A stretch of 64,000 bases of DNA from Dysidea avara (GCF_963678975.1 NC_089272.1:3468359-3532358), one strand, 5' to 3'; positions 11,767-24,764 are shown, counted from the stretch's first letter. Numbers and translations are program-made. The notes: generated by a model from the sequence alone, not told the origin.

Positions 11767-13789
11767 CTGCAGTATAATATAAGTTACATAACAAACCTGT
11801 TTTGATAAACACTATCAATAATCTAAACTGTGTTATAAGTATAAGAGAAACATGATCCTATCGCAATTAAGAGCAGCCTTCAAGCTATTACAAAACAGTT
11901 AGGAATATTAAACAGGTATTGCTTTGTAGTTTAAAGTGAGTTTTTTGGACTAGCATAACTTTGCCAAGGCTCTGTATTAGGCTAGATCAAACACAACTAT
12001 GTATTTGAGAAACTCTGGACAGCTGAGTACAAGAGTACAAACTGCCTATATTCCCTGCTGTGTGTTCCTTAATTCTCACCACCTGGGGTGATCTAAGAGT
12101 TCAAAGGCAGCAAAAGATGAAGCGGATAATGCAATCCATCGTAGGAGTAATGTCACCGATGGTAGACCATTTGTTCAATCTGGTTAGACAGCCATCTTAT
12201 AAATCATTATTATACCTCCAAAGAATGGGACTGTTTAGTTAATTGGCTTGGTTAGGGAACTTTAAAACTTAATCCCTAGACAGTATATGCCTGGCAGCTA
12301 ATAAGACATATGACCATATTGTGGAAAACCATACATTTGGGCACAACAAGCATAATTTGTGGGGAAACTCAATTGAAAATTTCAAGATTTTTTAAATTAA
12401 TTTTTTGTACATTCTGATGAAGCAACTATTAAGCCTTTTTGCTATGAAGTTTCATACCCATAGCTTCTTTTATCCAGGAGACATAATATATCAGACTATG
12501 TAGCAGTTTCATGTTGCGTGGGACAACAATTAACTTAAAAATTGGGCGATTTGTTCATTTATAAAACCAAACATTTTTTTCTCTTTAGACCATAATACAT
12601 GTGATTTAATTGAAGAAAAGCACTAAGACCACATGATTAAACTATATAGGATCCCTTTTTATTCATTCTAGATTGTAGGAATGGAAATCTATGTCAGCAA
12701 AGTGATTTGTCATCATTTGTCCCACCTGATCACTATACAGTACTATAGACTGATAATGAAAAGTTAGTTTGTTATGTATTAGACAGTAAATCAGCCATAT
12801 CTTTGGAATGCTTTATTGTATCATCGCACAATTTTCACACAAGGTAGATAACTACTCAGTGATTATATTTTACCAATGTGCCAAAATGTATGGTTTTCCA
12901 AAATAGGGTCACCTATGTGTTTTATTGTTTTGCTGGTACAGCAAGGCATCAACATATGACTATGTGACATAGAGTTCAAATGAAGATACGAATCACAGAG
13001 AGCAAAATAGATTAATAGACAGGGGACAAAGTAGTCCTCTTTCAAGCAGGATTCCCACACTTCCCAGTAGCCATGCTAGACACTACATGGAGAAGGCAAG
13101 AATCACACCTGGCAGTGAGGGGAATTATAAGTGACAAAATTCAAACTTAAAGATCAACTGGTAACCTGTCCTACACAAGGTTCTCTGAACAGAAGTTAAA
13201 GGACCTGGGATATTTACCAGTTGAATTTAGCTGCACAGGATCTGATCAAGCAGAGCCATGTTTGTAACTGGATCAGCTACTCTGTAGGCATGACAACACT
13301 TTTTCAATTTTCAAAGCACATAACTCCCTTATTTGTTCTTAATTCAATCTGTTGGACTGTGAATGTGCTGAAATTATGCTCTTGCTGCCCTCCAAATGTG
13401 AAGTCAATTGTCTAAAACACACACAAGTTATTATAATTTTTCTAAGCATGTAAAAAGAAAAAGAATTAAGAAAACGTACATAAGAAAATAATAAGAAAAA
13501 TATGAAGAAAATAAGACAAACTTTCAGTGATGGCTGGGTGGATTTGAATCAATTTGGAATAGGAGGTGCCCTACCCCAAAGAAGTATCAACAACATAATG
13601 GCATTTTCTTAGTTGTACACACTTGTCTGTCATGTGTCTACACTAACTGTACTTTTCTGCATGACACACTATTTTGTGTTCTGATATGTTGCTTGACTGA
13701 CATAGGAAATAAATGTGCACTAATATACTATAGGCAGTGTTGCTTTTTATATTCACGATTCCTACTTACTATTTAAATTAAAAAAAATT
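11767..13789. other. Intron between the 6.6-kb exon and Ig exon 1 (distal part)
   Basis: Apart from the inverted-repeat element at 12310-12914, I see no exon, SINE or other repeat relationship in this stretch. Confidence 0.4.
12310..12914. repeat. Candidate inverted-repeat element
   Basis: ATTGTGGAAAACCATACATT then TGGGCAC at about 12318-12344 pairs with the complement of 12879-12913 (GCCAAAATGTATGGTTTTCC then AAAATAGGGTCACC). The imperfect terminal repeat is about 35 bp, the element about 600 bp, with no open frame. I cannot identify a superfamily or a target duplication. Confidence 0.5.
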
Positions 13790-14070
13790 CCATAAATATT
13801 TTTTTTTAAATTGTTAAATTAAAAATAAAGTAAGAATCTATGCAATAAAAAGTAGTGAAACAAGTGATGAATGATGGTATTACAGCATAGCTTGGTGGGA
13901 AAGTCCCTACTTTTGCATTGAGCAAAATTATAGCCAATTTGCCAAATTAGGGACTTTCCAATCAAGCTATGCTATAATACCATCATTCATCTCTTGTTTC
14001 ACTACTTTTCATTGCATAAATCCCTACTTCATTTGTAAATTAACAGTTTTTAAAATACTAGTTTGTTTAG
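13790..14070. repeat. Foldback MITE M1, copy 1
   Basis: Near-palindrome. Left arm AGTAGTGAAACAAGTGATGA then ATGATGGTATTACAGCATAGC; the right arm is its complement up to GTTTCACTACTTTTCATTGC and AATCCCTAC. The loop is about 20 bp around 13930. A second copy is at 30930-31115 and a diverged one at 57660-57780. Confidence 0.8.
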
Positions 14071-14639
14071 TTTTTTTGTAGCACAGCTAGTTACAATGTA
14101 ACTTGTGAGCTAGCTATTAAGTTCCTGTACAGTTTAAAGTACGTACTGTGCCAAAATTGGAAGCACATAGGCCTGTAGTAGCGTGCATAGCTTACCTTTG
14201 ATCATAGTAGCAGTGGCATTCAGATCTATGACCTGTCTCAGTATGATGGTCTGCATTCTATTTACCCGGGCCGGAAGCTGTTCTAACGAACAGGCCCTTT
14301 CAGTTGTCTGGAACTTAGTCTTGACTAACAGGACAATTCCCACTCAAGTACTATCCAATCACTTGCCTATCTTGCCGTCCGGCACTGAGTGACTGAGTCT
14401 CAGTGTGTTCAGAAGAACAAGCTGTTGAGTATAAGTCTGTCTATTAAGTAACACATCTCTTCGTCGATTGCAGTCCAGGCATTGGCAAAAGTCGAAGTGA
14501 CAACTCAGCAGCCTTAATGTTTCACATGCCATACTTGAAATTATAAGTGCCCCGCTCTCTCAGCAGCATAAGCACTTTCTGAAATAATTTTGTGGTGTCT
14601 ACAGAAGTGTTGATACACAAAATTAATGCCTTGGTATGA
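14071..14639. other. Unidentified GC-richer segment
   Basis: 14200-14400 is richer in GC than its surroundings and open in both orientations for about 70 codons. The minus-strand read contains no motif I recognise. It could be an exon or a repeat fragment; I make no functional call. Confidence 0.25.
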
Positions 14640-15030
14640 AGACAACCAACCTGACTGAAGATAAAAAGGAAAGACAAGGCACAGAGGGCACACACTTGTC
14701 GGAACCCCAAAAGGCATATCTCACCAGTGAGTTTGTTGTTGTGGCATAAAATGGTGACTGTGTGCTGCTTCGTTTGGGCTCTAGGCTTTCAACTGTGGTC
14801 AGTGAGTGAGTGAGTGAGACAAAATTTCAAATTTTAAAGATTTTTACAAATTCTATATCTGTTCACCAGTAAGTATTTTCTTGTTGTTAATGCTGTATTT
14901 CATGTTAGATGGTCTAATATTATTCCATAAAGGTGATTTTCGTGACATAAGATGTCTCTAGGATGATTTTTAAAAGCAGCATTTTAGGCGGCGTGTGTCA
15001 TTTTCAATGGACCCCTACTTAAACAGTACT
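14640..15030. repeat. Dispersed repeat C, copy 1
   Basis: Shared with 34610-35000 and 53385-53725 in the same orientation. Landmarks are CTGACTGAAGATAAAA, GGAACCCCAAAAGG, CACCAGTGAGTTTG, AAATGGTG, TGTGGTCAG, GTGATTTTCGTGACATAAGA and a CCCCTACTT end. Confidence 0.75.
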
Positions 15031-15154
15031 ACCATACTGTTTGATACTTATTAAATATTATATATATGGAAGAGTAATAGAGTTAGACAGTGTATGCATA
15101 ATGTTTGAATTCTATGTTAAAATACAGTGTAGGCATAAACAGTAGAAAACTTAC

Positions 15155-18100
15155 CAGGAGTGGATATCAAATAAGGTCGTTCAGTTGAAATGCAGTTCAC
15201 ATAACATAAACTGATGTTGAAAATAATTTCATTATTTGAAGAAATGTTGTCTAGCATGTGAATGTAGACAGTACCAGTGTTCAAATTACTACTTGAAGTA
15301 GTAGTAATCCATGTATTCTCAGTTGGGATAGAAGATACATTATAGCCATTCAGCTTTGTGCCATTTGCAATAGATACAGCATTTTGTAATATTCCTTGTG
15401 TATCCTCATATCTATAGTATACCCATCCTGTACTGTTAGAGAATGTCCTCACCTCCAGTAGTGTTGTTGTTATACTACGTACAGACAATATGGTACCAAC
15501 ACTGACATTGTAACGTTCAAGTGATTTACAACTGTACAAAGCATCAGGGAATGCCAGAAGATCATCTAATTCATTAACAAGGAAATCTAGTACTCCATCA
15601 TCTTCTGATGAATTGTATGTTCTTACATTTCTGATTAATTCATGAATTTCTAATTCATCAAGAATTGAGAGGTTTGGATCACCAAGTGGATTGATGTTCT
15701 CAAAAGTAGCAGAGTAATTCCTAAACTCCCCTTGTAAACTTGATATTATCTGCCATCTTGCTACTTTGGCTGTGTCTGGAGGGACATCTCCAAACATCAC
15801 TGTGAAAGATGGCTCAGTACTTCCATTACCAATCATTGCACCAACAATCATGAAGTTTATCAACAGTCCTTTCTCATTTTCAATTATTTCTGGTTGTCCT
15901 GAAGTGATCTGAAGACTACTGGCTACTCCGTGACCAGCATTTTTCACAACAACTCCAAGAGTAAATGGTACAGAATCTTCCACCTCATCAGTGAATGGAT
16001 CATCTCCAACTACAAACCTTTCCCAAAAGTAATGAACTAATAGAGAAGGGTCAGGTGTAACAGTGATTAATGTCGGAAGCAGCGGAATAGTGATATTCTC
16101 ACCATCCAAAGAATATCTTAGAGTGCCACCAACATCGTAAAATCGATCAGATTCTGGAGCTGCTTCAGAAATGGCATTATGAGTCACTCTATACTTCCCG
16201 ATGTTTCACTAGGTAGTGTCCACCCTCCTTCACCATCAGCTAGTGAACCAGACAAACTTCCATTACCAATAGCAAACAAGTGCACCAGTACCAGAGTCAA
16301 TTATTAGTATTTCCAGGTTACCATGCTCAAGTGGAAACATTTCCATATTCTCAATCTCTATTTTAGCTAAAAATGCTGTTCTTGTCACTGCAAGTTCTTG
16401 TTCAATACGAATCCTAACAACAGCCGGCTTCTTCCTCCCAATTTTCAATTTTATTGACTTCGCTACTGGCAAAATTGTAAGCATTTAAATACGATGTAAA
16501 TCCCTTCCAATTGCTCTTTCATTAAAATTATTTATTGTTTGAATTAACGTTTTACTTTTACTAAATGAAACCATGTTTACTCCTTCCACTGGTTCTAATT
16601 GACCAATATTCCAGCCACGTAATGTATTGTTTAGTCGTTCCACTAATCTTTGAACCATTTCTGTTGTAGTTCCATTAGGGAGAGGTGCAGTCAAGATAGT
16701 AGAGAGCTCTGTATTAGATATCAGTGTACCTACTTCACTGCTGTCATCCAATGTTGGCTTCAACACATATAGGTTAACCATAATGGATCTCCAACGGAAA
16801 GCCATGATTCATCCCCAAGCACCCCGGTAGCTAGTTCAATACTTTGTAGTTTAGGGTATATTGATTCAACAAGGTCATTCACAGCTCTGTCAATATTTTG
16901 TTTTCTTCTTTTTCCACCTAAATTTCTACAGTTAGAATACAAGTCATATGCACACAAGGCTAATTCTGTCCATCTATTGCCAAGTGTACACTGTACCCAA
17001 CTTAAAGAATCTGAAACACTTTACAGGCGTAATGATCCAGATAAAATCAGTGGTATACAACCAGATAATGGAAATGTTGGAGTAGGCAAACATCCCAGCA
17101 CTGACTGAATGCATGCGTTACAAAATGCTGGAGTCCTTGCTGTATATCCACTAAAACTGAATTGTGGAGACAAAGTGTTTTCAAGTCTTTGAAATTGTGG
17201 TAAATTTATTTCATAGTCTGGAAGAGCAACATTACCAACATATCGATTGAAACTAGCTTGAAATCCATTTATACCTTGACAGTTTTGACAACTTACTCTT
17301 CTAAAAACAGATTTTCTAATGGTGAACTCAATACGTGTGGGTTTTTTCAGCACAACTGGAACAACACGTGAAATAACATCTCCACAAATGTAGTTGTATC
17401 CAATGCTAATTATATATGTGATCCATGCTATAAAAGAACGAACTGCTCATTTTTCAGAGGTTTTAAAATTTACTTCAACAGTGGCTATTACAGAGGAAAG
17501 TGGTTCTATATAACCTAGCTCAGTTATACTAGTATTAAATGTTAGCAGTGGATGATTGTTTGGAAACTGTATAGCAGTGTCATTAGCTCTAATTAGACCA
17601 TGGTTAGTAATATTTAGTTGAAAAGATGATATTAATCCACGTTCGAGGGCTTCAAGGTCAATTTCTGTTGGGCTAACTGTCACTACAGGTATTGGAACAT
17701 GAGTTACAAAATCAGCTTCAACAGTTAGTATGTAATTGTTTTCAAATTCAACAGGAGTCATACTCCATGTGTATGTCACTGTTTGTCTCTGCATAAACAC
17801 TGTCATCACTGGATCATCTACTGATGTGATTATGACCTGACGAACTGATAGGTGGTCAGGAGCTTCTACAAACATCTCATAACGATCTTCATGAATATTG
17901 ATAAATGTCACTGTACCATTACTAGTCTCAGTTGTTAGTGTGATCCTAATACCACGTTGGTAGTTAATCATTGTAATAGCTGCATCATTGACTAATGGCT
18001 CACCAGATGCAAAATATGTGAACTCATCCTCCACAATAACTGTCAAATTCATCAACAGATTTGAAGATACTGTTAACCTTATGGGGATGAAAGCTGATAC

Positions 18101-21100
18101 TTGCAAACTGAGCACTAATACACTAGCAATGATATCACCAAGCTGTTGACTTTCTGGAACTTGCACAAGTATTGACAAAGTAGTACTTTCTCCACTACCT
18201 ACCCTCAAGGTTTGATTGTTGTCCTGTGGGATCCCAAAGCTGATAAGTGAAATAAAATCAGTGTTAGGAAGTAAAGCTTGCACAGCACCAAATGAAGTCA
18301 TGCCAACATTAGTAACATTAAATTCAAACACCCTTGATATTCCTGGTGTAATTCTAGCATGCAGTGAGGAAGGTAGTATCAAAAAGATTGGCATAGCTGA
18401 TTCAATTTCAAAATAAACAATGATTTCTAGTAAAGTTCCTTGTGTGCTATTTAGAGCAATCTTAAATAATCCTGTTAGTGCTTGTGATGTGGTAAGTGTG
18501 ACATCTACAGTAACATGATCTCCTGGCTGTAATGAGCCATTTATGGACAAGCCCTGCAATCTGACATCTGCTTCAATTAACCCTGTGTTTGGCAAAAGTG
18601 GAGTTGCTGTTAGTTCAGACACAACTGCTGTTCCTTCATTGTACACAGTAGTTGCATTGTGGAATGTTTCATCAAATTCATCAATAACTTCTCCAGCTAA
18701 AAGGACTCTACTTGGAGCTGCCCTTAGTCCTAGAAATTGCCAGTCAGTTTCAGGAGTACTTTCTGTAATCCCTGGATGTCTTGATCCTGCTTGATAAAAA
18801 CCAAGTTCCATTGTAGCAGGGACAAAAACTGCCGAGAATGTAGTATTTGTGTAAGTAAGTGTTTCTATTGTTCTTGTGACTCCATTCCTTGTGATATCAA
18901 TGAATACTGGTACCATGCCTGCATGAAGACCTTGTACTAAACTACTTGCTATATACTGAACCATTCCAGTCAGTACAATTGGATGGGCTTGAGAATATAT
19001 GTTAGGGGAGTCGAGGCTTTGTATCCTGGGATTACTGTCAGATTCCATGCAACTTCAGCCTGTCCAACTTGATGTTCTACCTGCACTACAACAGTGTGAT
19101 TACCAGCTTGAGCTCTAGCCCAACTAACTTGTCCACTAAATTGATTTACACTCAATTGGAGTGGCCCGGATAATAGAATCCAAGACAATGGGGTACTGCC
19201 TTGAGATACATTCAGCACAATAGAATATTGTTGAGCTTCATCTAAAATGGCATTATCCACTGGTACAATAACTGGTTCATGAATAAGAATATCACAATCT
19301 TCTCCAAACCATGGTCTGTTACATTGACATTTTCCAAATGAAATTATGTCTCTTGGGATGCTTTCATTTCTTCCACACTCATCTGGCAGACAAGGATTGT
19401 AGAGAACAATAGATTGTGATTGTGTTGCAGTATTGTTGCAAACATTTATTGTCCAGTTACACACAAACTCGCTGGGGCACACATGCACAATTTCAGGATC
19501 TTCATAAGCAATTTGTAAAGGAAGTCCACATGGATTAGGAGTTGAAATAGTAGTATTAATTGTCCCAGATGAATTTGAAGAGTTGGCACAAGGAAAGAAC
19601 ACTGTAGGTAGCAAGGATATTGATGGGAGATATTCAAGGTGTATATAATTGTACCAGGCTAGCAACATTGCCAGCCCCATCTGTAGCTAGCCATATTCTT
19701 TCAATAGAACATCCAAGACTAATGTCAGAATAATCCAACGATGGAATTGCTGCTCTGTCATCAGATGCTTGAGGTTGGCCTGTGTTATTGAGAATGGTAT
19801 CACTACAATGAATACTTGTATCATCAATGTCATAAATTTGTGGATTAATAAAATCTGTTTCCCATTGATAGTTTGCAGGCTGACCTTTGTTGCCAACATA
19901 ATCTGTAGCAGTTACAGACAATGTATAGCTGACATTGTTTTGTAGATAAGGTGTAGTAAATACTCCACTATCACACTGCACAGATAGGACAAGCATGTTC
20001 ATATTGTCAGAATAAAATTGGCAGTGGTAAGAGCATCCTAGAGACTCATTACATGTAAACTGTAAGATTGTTGTGACCTTATTAGTCAATGGCGGAGGTC
20101 CATCTGTTATAGTAACAGTAGGTGGTGTCAGATCAACCTCAAATGTGTGTACTAATGTTGCCACATTACCAGCATCATCAGTTGCAGTGATCATTAATTC
20201 ATACCTACCCTCACTGAGATTATATCCTCTCCAGTTAGCTTCTGAACAGTTAACTGAAGATGTTATGGAATTTACTACAAGACTACATTCCCATGTTACA
20301 TTCTCATTACTCTCCCATGTCAAAGAAACATTCTCATTATTGAATATCGGCCTCTGTAATAGTGTAATAACAGGTGAGGTAACATCTAGTATTTCAAATG
20401 TCCACAAGTTTTGTTAGTTACTGGTTCATTTCCTGCTCCACATCCTTCCGTACTTCTCACAACTCCTCTTTGAATGGCAATGTAAAATTTGCTTCTTTCT
20501 GTGAAGTTATAACTTGGTGTAAATGCTAATATGTAACTGCTAAGAGCAACCTCTGGTGATGATGATGTGTCAATTCTGTATACCTCTAGCTCTGAAGTAA
20601 ACTCATAGAAGATGATGTAAGAAGGAATCACTGGATGTTGGATATCTCTATCAAACTCAACATGCCATGTGGTGTTTGATGGATGAACTAGTTGTTGGTT
20701 TGGTGTAGCAGTAATGGGAATTGGAGTTGGTGGATAATAGCCAACTAACAAACCAATACAAGTTTGTGCACTTGCTAATCTTTCAGAAGAGATTGCTGTG
20801 TAACACATTTGGTGTGTCTGATTTTGCTGACTAGCAGTAGGTACCCAAGTATTATTAACATAATAAACATTTTGCTGTGGTATGGCCTGTAATTCTCCTT
20901 TAATTGTACCAAGTGGAGAAGCTGTTTGAATTTCTGTAATAGACGTTTTTGGGCTGCCACTAGTAGCTGTCAATTGTGTAGTGAAGGTTGTTCCTGGTGG
21001 AATTGCTACGCATGATCCTTGTGGTAATGTTGGGTCAATGAATTCTGGTTGTTGAGAACATGGTCGATTGAATGCAGTTACTTTAACAAGAAACTGAAGA

Positions 21101-21768
21101 GCAACACTGCTAAGAGGATGAAGTGATCCACTGACAAAGTCCTCTACCATTATTGCAGCTGCTAGTAATACAGCACTAGTACGGTTAGCTGAATACTTTA
21201 TGGTACAGGAATCTTTGTCAAGATCAGCTCCTAGAAATAAGCCACATATACCTCCACACTCTTTACCTACAGCCCACCTACACCTGATGATATCACCATC
21301 TGGATCACTGACTGCTAGAGGAATAGTGTGATTACATCCTTGTTGTAAACGTAGAGCAGGTGTAGCTAGGACTCGCGGTGATGAATTGATTTTACCTGTA
21401 TCATTCCTTGTGGCCAGAGAAAATGTTGTGGATACATTCCATTTTCTGGTACTTGTTTCTCTGTTAAATTTTATCCAATCACCACCTGTAAACCCTATTG
21501 TAATGATGTCATCAACAGTTTGGGTAAAAGTATATGATAGGATTCTTTCCCCGAATGTCCAGTTATCTTCTATGCTGAAATCAGTGCAAGTAAAGGACAT
21601 TGCAGTAATAGTTAAAGTGCTAGAGCAACCATATAGACATTCTAAGTTATGCCCTGATTGAGCACTAAGCTTCTTACCATTGAAATAGCATCTGTAGATA
21701 TAGTTTCTCCGAAAGTAATTACCAATATAGAAATCTCTCCGCCATGCAACATTATATGAAATTTCCAT
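15155..21768 (-). pseudogene. Giant secreted multi-domain protein: 6.6-kb exon with multiple frameshifts and stops
   Basis: Coding homology is continuous for about 2200 residues without introns, but it hops frames. The 5' edge is an acceptor with a good pyrimidine tract (TATCCCAATAG|) beside an ATG lacking a signal peptide, so upstream exons are probably missing. The 3' edge is a consensus donor, CCT-G|GTAAGT, at 15155/15154. Segments in order: a Cys-rich N-terminal region with SDPDGDIIRCRWA and ECGGICG (21768-20900); two TSPVITLL/TPPTVTIT Ig-like repeats and a HYR-like unit ending WLATDGAGNVASL (20407-19640); an EGF-like module, FGKCQCNRPWFGEDCD (about 19290-19340); a cadherin/Ig-like strand region; long beta-sandwich stretches with FEFNVTNVG (19048-17450); a Cys-containing region (NICG-like YNYICG, CQNCQG); and a C-terminal region with NAGHGVASSL and IIENEKGLL (16000-15700). 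Lesions: frame changes near 20400, 19640, 19010, 16775, 16500, 16420, 16285 and 16170; TGA at 17447-17449, TAA at 17021-17023, TGA at 16184-16186. From memory it resembles large uncharacterised extracellular proteins of sponges and cnidarians. Confidence 0.8.
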
Positions 21769-22284
21769 CTATTGGGATAAAACAGAAAATTAACATAAAA
21801 GTCCACATTCATTATACATTAAAATTAATATACATATAATATATACATACTTGGTTAAACAGTTGTAAAATTAACCAAATAATGGCTGCAGTGATTCTAA
21901 TGTATGTAAGAGAATGCAACGCACAGCCATTATTCTAAATTTATCCAGACACCTATAGCGGCCAAAAAAGCTGCCCTGCCACACCATGTGTATATTGAAG
22001 AAACCATGATTTATGTATGCATAGCCTTCTCTGCCAAGTAAAGTAGGCCACAAAGAAAATTTGCACCAGCCATTTGTGAGACATAAAATTTCATACTTAT
22101 ACAGAGGCAAAAATGATTGTTGAAGACACAATAATAATAATTATAATTGTATTGTGTGTTTTCTTTGAATATTTGTGCTATATATTTAATAGTTATACCA
22201 TGGCTGCAAGGGATTTTGCCGATATATACACCTGAAGTATGAGGGCCACAGGCCAGAGGGCTAAGGGTGTTATATCTAATCAAA
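21769..22284. other. Upstream of the 6.6-kb exon; no exon seen
   Basis: I looked here for a 5' exon with a signal peptide and found none. The DNA is AT-rich. The missing 5' exons, if any, lie beyond the repeats to the right or have been lost. Confidence 0.4.
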
Positions 22285-22590
22285 AACAGCCAAGCTGAAA
22301 AATGGGTGTGGCCCTCAAAAATTCCAGGGTGAAAAAAGTTGTGAAATCAAAAGTGGCAGCCAAGAAATGGCTGTGACAGTAGGTTAATGGCATAACTATA
22401 CAATTCAGGTGAATTTCTTAACTAGGATTTGGCACAAAATTCACCTAAACTGTCGTTATTAAAATTTTGCCGTCAACCTACAGTACCATCACAACCATTT
22501 CTTGGCTGCCACTTTTTATTTCACAACTTTTTTCACCATGGCATTTTTGAGGGCCACAACTTTTTTTATAGCTTGGCTGTCACTTCTTTT
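22285..22590. repeat. Hairpin FB3 of the 'CAGCCAAGCTG' foldback family
   Basis: The arms pair end to end. Left outer AAAAACAGCCAAGCTGAAAA, right outer ATAGCTTGGCTGT; left inner CAAGAAATGGCTGTGACAG against CAACCATTTCTTGGCTGCC; loop around AATTCAGGTGAATTT...AATTCACCTAAACTG near 22400-22455. First of three copies in 2.5 kb. Confidence 0.85.
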
Positions 22591-22739
22591 TGTATCAAAG
22601 TTCTCCTTAGGTCAGTTTTGGGGTTTTATTTTTTCCTTTACTACAGGATGGAAAAGGGAGCAGTTGTGGATTAGATTTGTACATTTTTTATAACTATACA
22701 AAGTTTTATATAAATAAACAGGCAGACAGACAGTATGTA

Positions 22740-23215
22740 AGGGACAGATTTTAATTCTCTACTGGGTGACTAGCTTGTAGTTGAACTCTGATTTGTTTGC
22801 AACTGAACTCATTACTCGTAGCTGATAAATCTATACAGGGTGACCTTTTTGTAGCTGAACTCTCAAGAGGGTGATTTTGTTGTAACTGAACTCTCCACAA
22901 GATGATTTATTTGTAGCTGAGCTCTCTATATTTGACTTGTTTATAACTGTACTCTCTACAGGGTTTGTAGCTGAACTCTCCAAAGAGAGATTTGTTTGTA
23001 TATAGCTGAATACTCTACATTTGACTTTTTTCTAGCTGATCTCTCTACAGGGTTGATTTGCTTGTAGCTGAACTCTCTACAGGTGACTTGGTTCCAGCTT
23101 AACTCTCTACTGCATGATTTACTTGCAGCTGAACTCTCCACAGTGTGATTTGTTTGTTGATGAGCACTCTACTGGGTGACTTGAATTGTTTGTAGCTGAA
23201 ATCTTCACAGGGAAA
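22740..23215. repeat. Minisatellite, about 35-40-bp unit containing GTAGCTGAACTCTCTAC
   Basis: About a dozen degenerate units of the form TTTGTAGCTGAACTCTCTAC then AGGGTGATTTG. The same satellite recurs at 24945-25745. It follows directly after the hairpin and a short T-rich spacer in both places, so hairpin plus spacer plus satellite behave as one composite unit. Confidence 0.9.
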
Positions 23216-23221
23216 TTTGTG

Positions 23222-23495
23222 AAAAAACAATGTGGCCCAAAAAAATCTGTGGTGTAAAAACAGTTGTGAAATCAAAGGTGGTGGCCAAAAAATGGCTGTG
23301 ATGGTAGGTTACTGGCAAAAAATTTAACAACAATTCAGGTGAATTTGTGTTGCTTTCTCCTAGGATTCGGCAACAAATTAACCTAAATTGTCATTATTAA
23401 AATTTTTGCCATCAAGCTACGTACCATCACAGCAATTTCTTGGCCACCACCTTTGATTTCACATCATTTTCACCCTGCATCTTTTTCACAGCTTA
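23222..23495. repeat. Hairpin FB4
   Basis: Second hairpin of the family. GGTGGTGGCCAAAAAATGGC then TGTGATGGTAGGTTA pairs with the complement at about 23415-23450. Its loop has AATTCAGGTGAATTTGTG and CAAATTAACCTAAATTGTC. Confidence 0.8.
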
Positions 23496-24436
23496 ATTGG
23501 TTGTTTCGGTATGGATATCTTACTTCTTTTTGTATAAGCCAGCCTGTGACCAGCTTTTACTTGTCTTTTTCTCTACTGCAGAAAGAAGGAAGAAATCAAG
23601 ACCTGGATTCTGTGGGTTTATTTTTTATAATGATCATTTTTTTTTGCAAAAAAATTTATACTGTATGAAAACCATCACACATGTTCTCTCTCCTACAGAT
23701 TGGCTCACAACTTGGCTGGCTTGTAGCAGAAATCTCTACAAATTAACTTGTTTATAACTTAACTCTCTACTGGCTTTTTAAGTCTGTTTCATTTTTTTAC
23801 AGCTTTGCTGTTTTTGTATGGATTATAATAAGCAGATTTTCATTTTTAAAGTAGAGCTGAACAGCCAAGACTTATAGTAGTGGCTCAGTGGTTAAGGATC
23901 TGGATGTTAAGTGTGGTTTGTTTTATAACTTTTAGACATTTTATATCGTTAATTCTTCAAACCATCAAAAGGCACTGCTATGATGAAGAACCTATGTATA
24001 CACCAAACTTCAAGTTATCCCTATACTTGTTTCACCCTGTAGCCATGACAAAAGTTTGAGCATAACACCATGTATTTTATCAGATTTATAGCAACCTTGG
24101 TACATGAACTCAACTCTATATGCTTTTTATTTGCTCCAAAGCTCAAAGCAATTGAGTTACCTATGTTTGTATTTTATAGCAGGTTTTGCAAAGTGTGTGA
24201 AAAGAAAGTTAAGCCCTGAAGGAAGAATTGTAGGAAAAATTAAGCCTGAAATCTGTAGGCTGGTTATAAAGTACAAAAGAAGTGAAATGCACACAAAAAT
24301 AGCCAAACTGTAGAAAAGGGTGCGACCTTCAAAAGCCAGGGCACAAAAATGTAAAATCAACGGTGGTACATGGTAGCCAAGAAATGGCTACTATGTCAAT
24401 AATTTTTAATAGTAATTGTTATTGAAATTAATATCT
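23496..24436. repeat. Remnants of the composite hairpin/minisatellite unit plus a tRNA-like SINE head
   Basis: Short satellite traces lie at about 23725-23775. AGTAGTGGCTCAGTGGTTAA then GGATCTGG at about 23877-23905 looks like a Pol III A box of a tRNA-derived SINE; no clear B box follows. The rest is AT-rich with no recognised gene. An isolated left arm resembling FB5 starts near 24320 (GCGACCTTCAAAAGCCAGGG, TAGCCAAGAAATGGC). Confidence 0.5.
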
Positions 24437-24764
24437 AATCCAAAACAGCCAAGCTGTAAATAAAGTGTGCGGCCCTCAGAAAGGCTATGGTGAAAAAAGA
24501 TGTGAAATCCAAGGTGGCGGCCAAGAAATGGCTGTGATGGTAGGTTAATGGTAAAAATTTTAATAATGACAATTCAGGTGAATTTTTGTGCCGCTTGGTC
24601 TCGGCACAAAATTCACCTGAATTGTCATAATTAAAATTTTTACCATTAACCTACCATCACAGCCATTTCTTGGCCGCCACCTTGGATTTCACATCTTTTT
24701 TCAACATAGCCTTTCTGAGGGCCGCACACTTTTTTTACAGCTTGGCTGTTTTGGATTAGATTTC
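24437..24764. repeat. Hairpin FB5, near-perfect
   Basis: Best preserved of the three: about 155-bp arms from AATCCAAAACAGCCAAGCTG to CAGCTTGGCTGTTTTGGATT, loop centred at about 24600 (CGCTTGGTCTCGG). The arms match over most positions, so this strand would fold into one long hairpin. Confidence 0.92.

Noticed and set aside
14134-14343. Possible exon in the GC-richer segment
   Set aside because: Both strands are open and neither shows a recognisable domain or convincing splice sites.
18216-18794. Plus-strand frames opposite the 6.6-kb exon (also 20073-20417 and 21386-21661)
   Set aside because: They are antisense shadows of the conserved minus-strand protein.
17021-19048. Three independent short genes in the same frame at 19048-16760
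   Set aside because: The pieces share one frame and are separated only by single stop codons (TGA 17447, TAA 17021), with homology running straight through. They are one exon.
15155-21768. REJ/polycystin-type receptor
   Set aside because: Size and extracellular beta-sandwich content suggested it, but I see no GPS, PLAT or polycystin membrane region, and the EGF/HYR-like order fits a different secreted family better.
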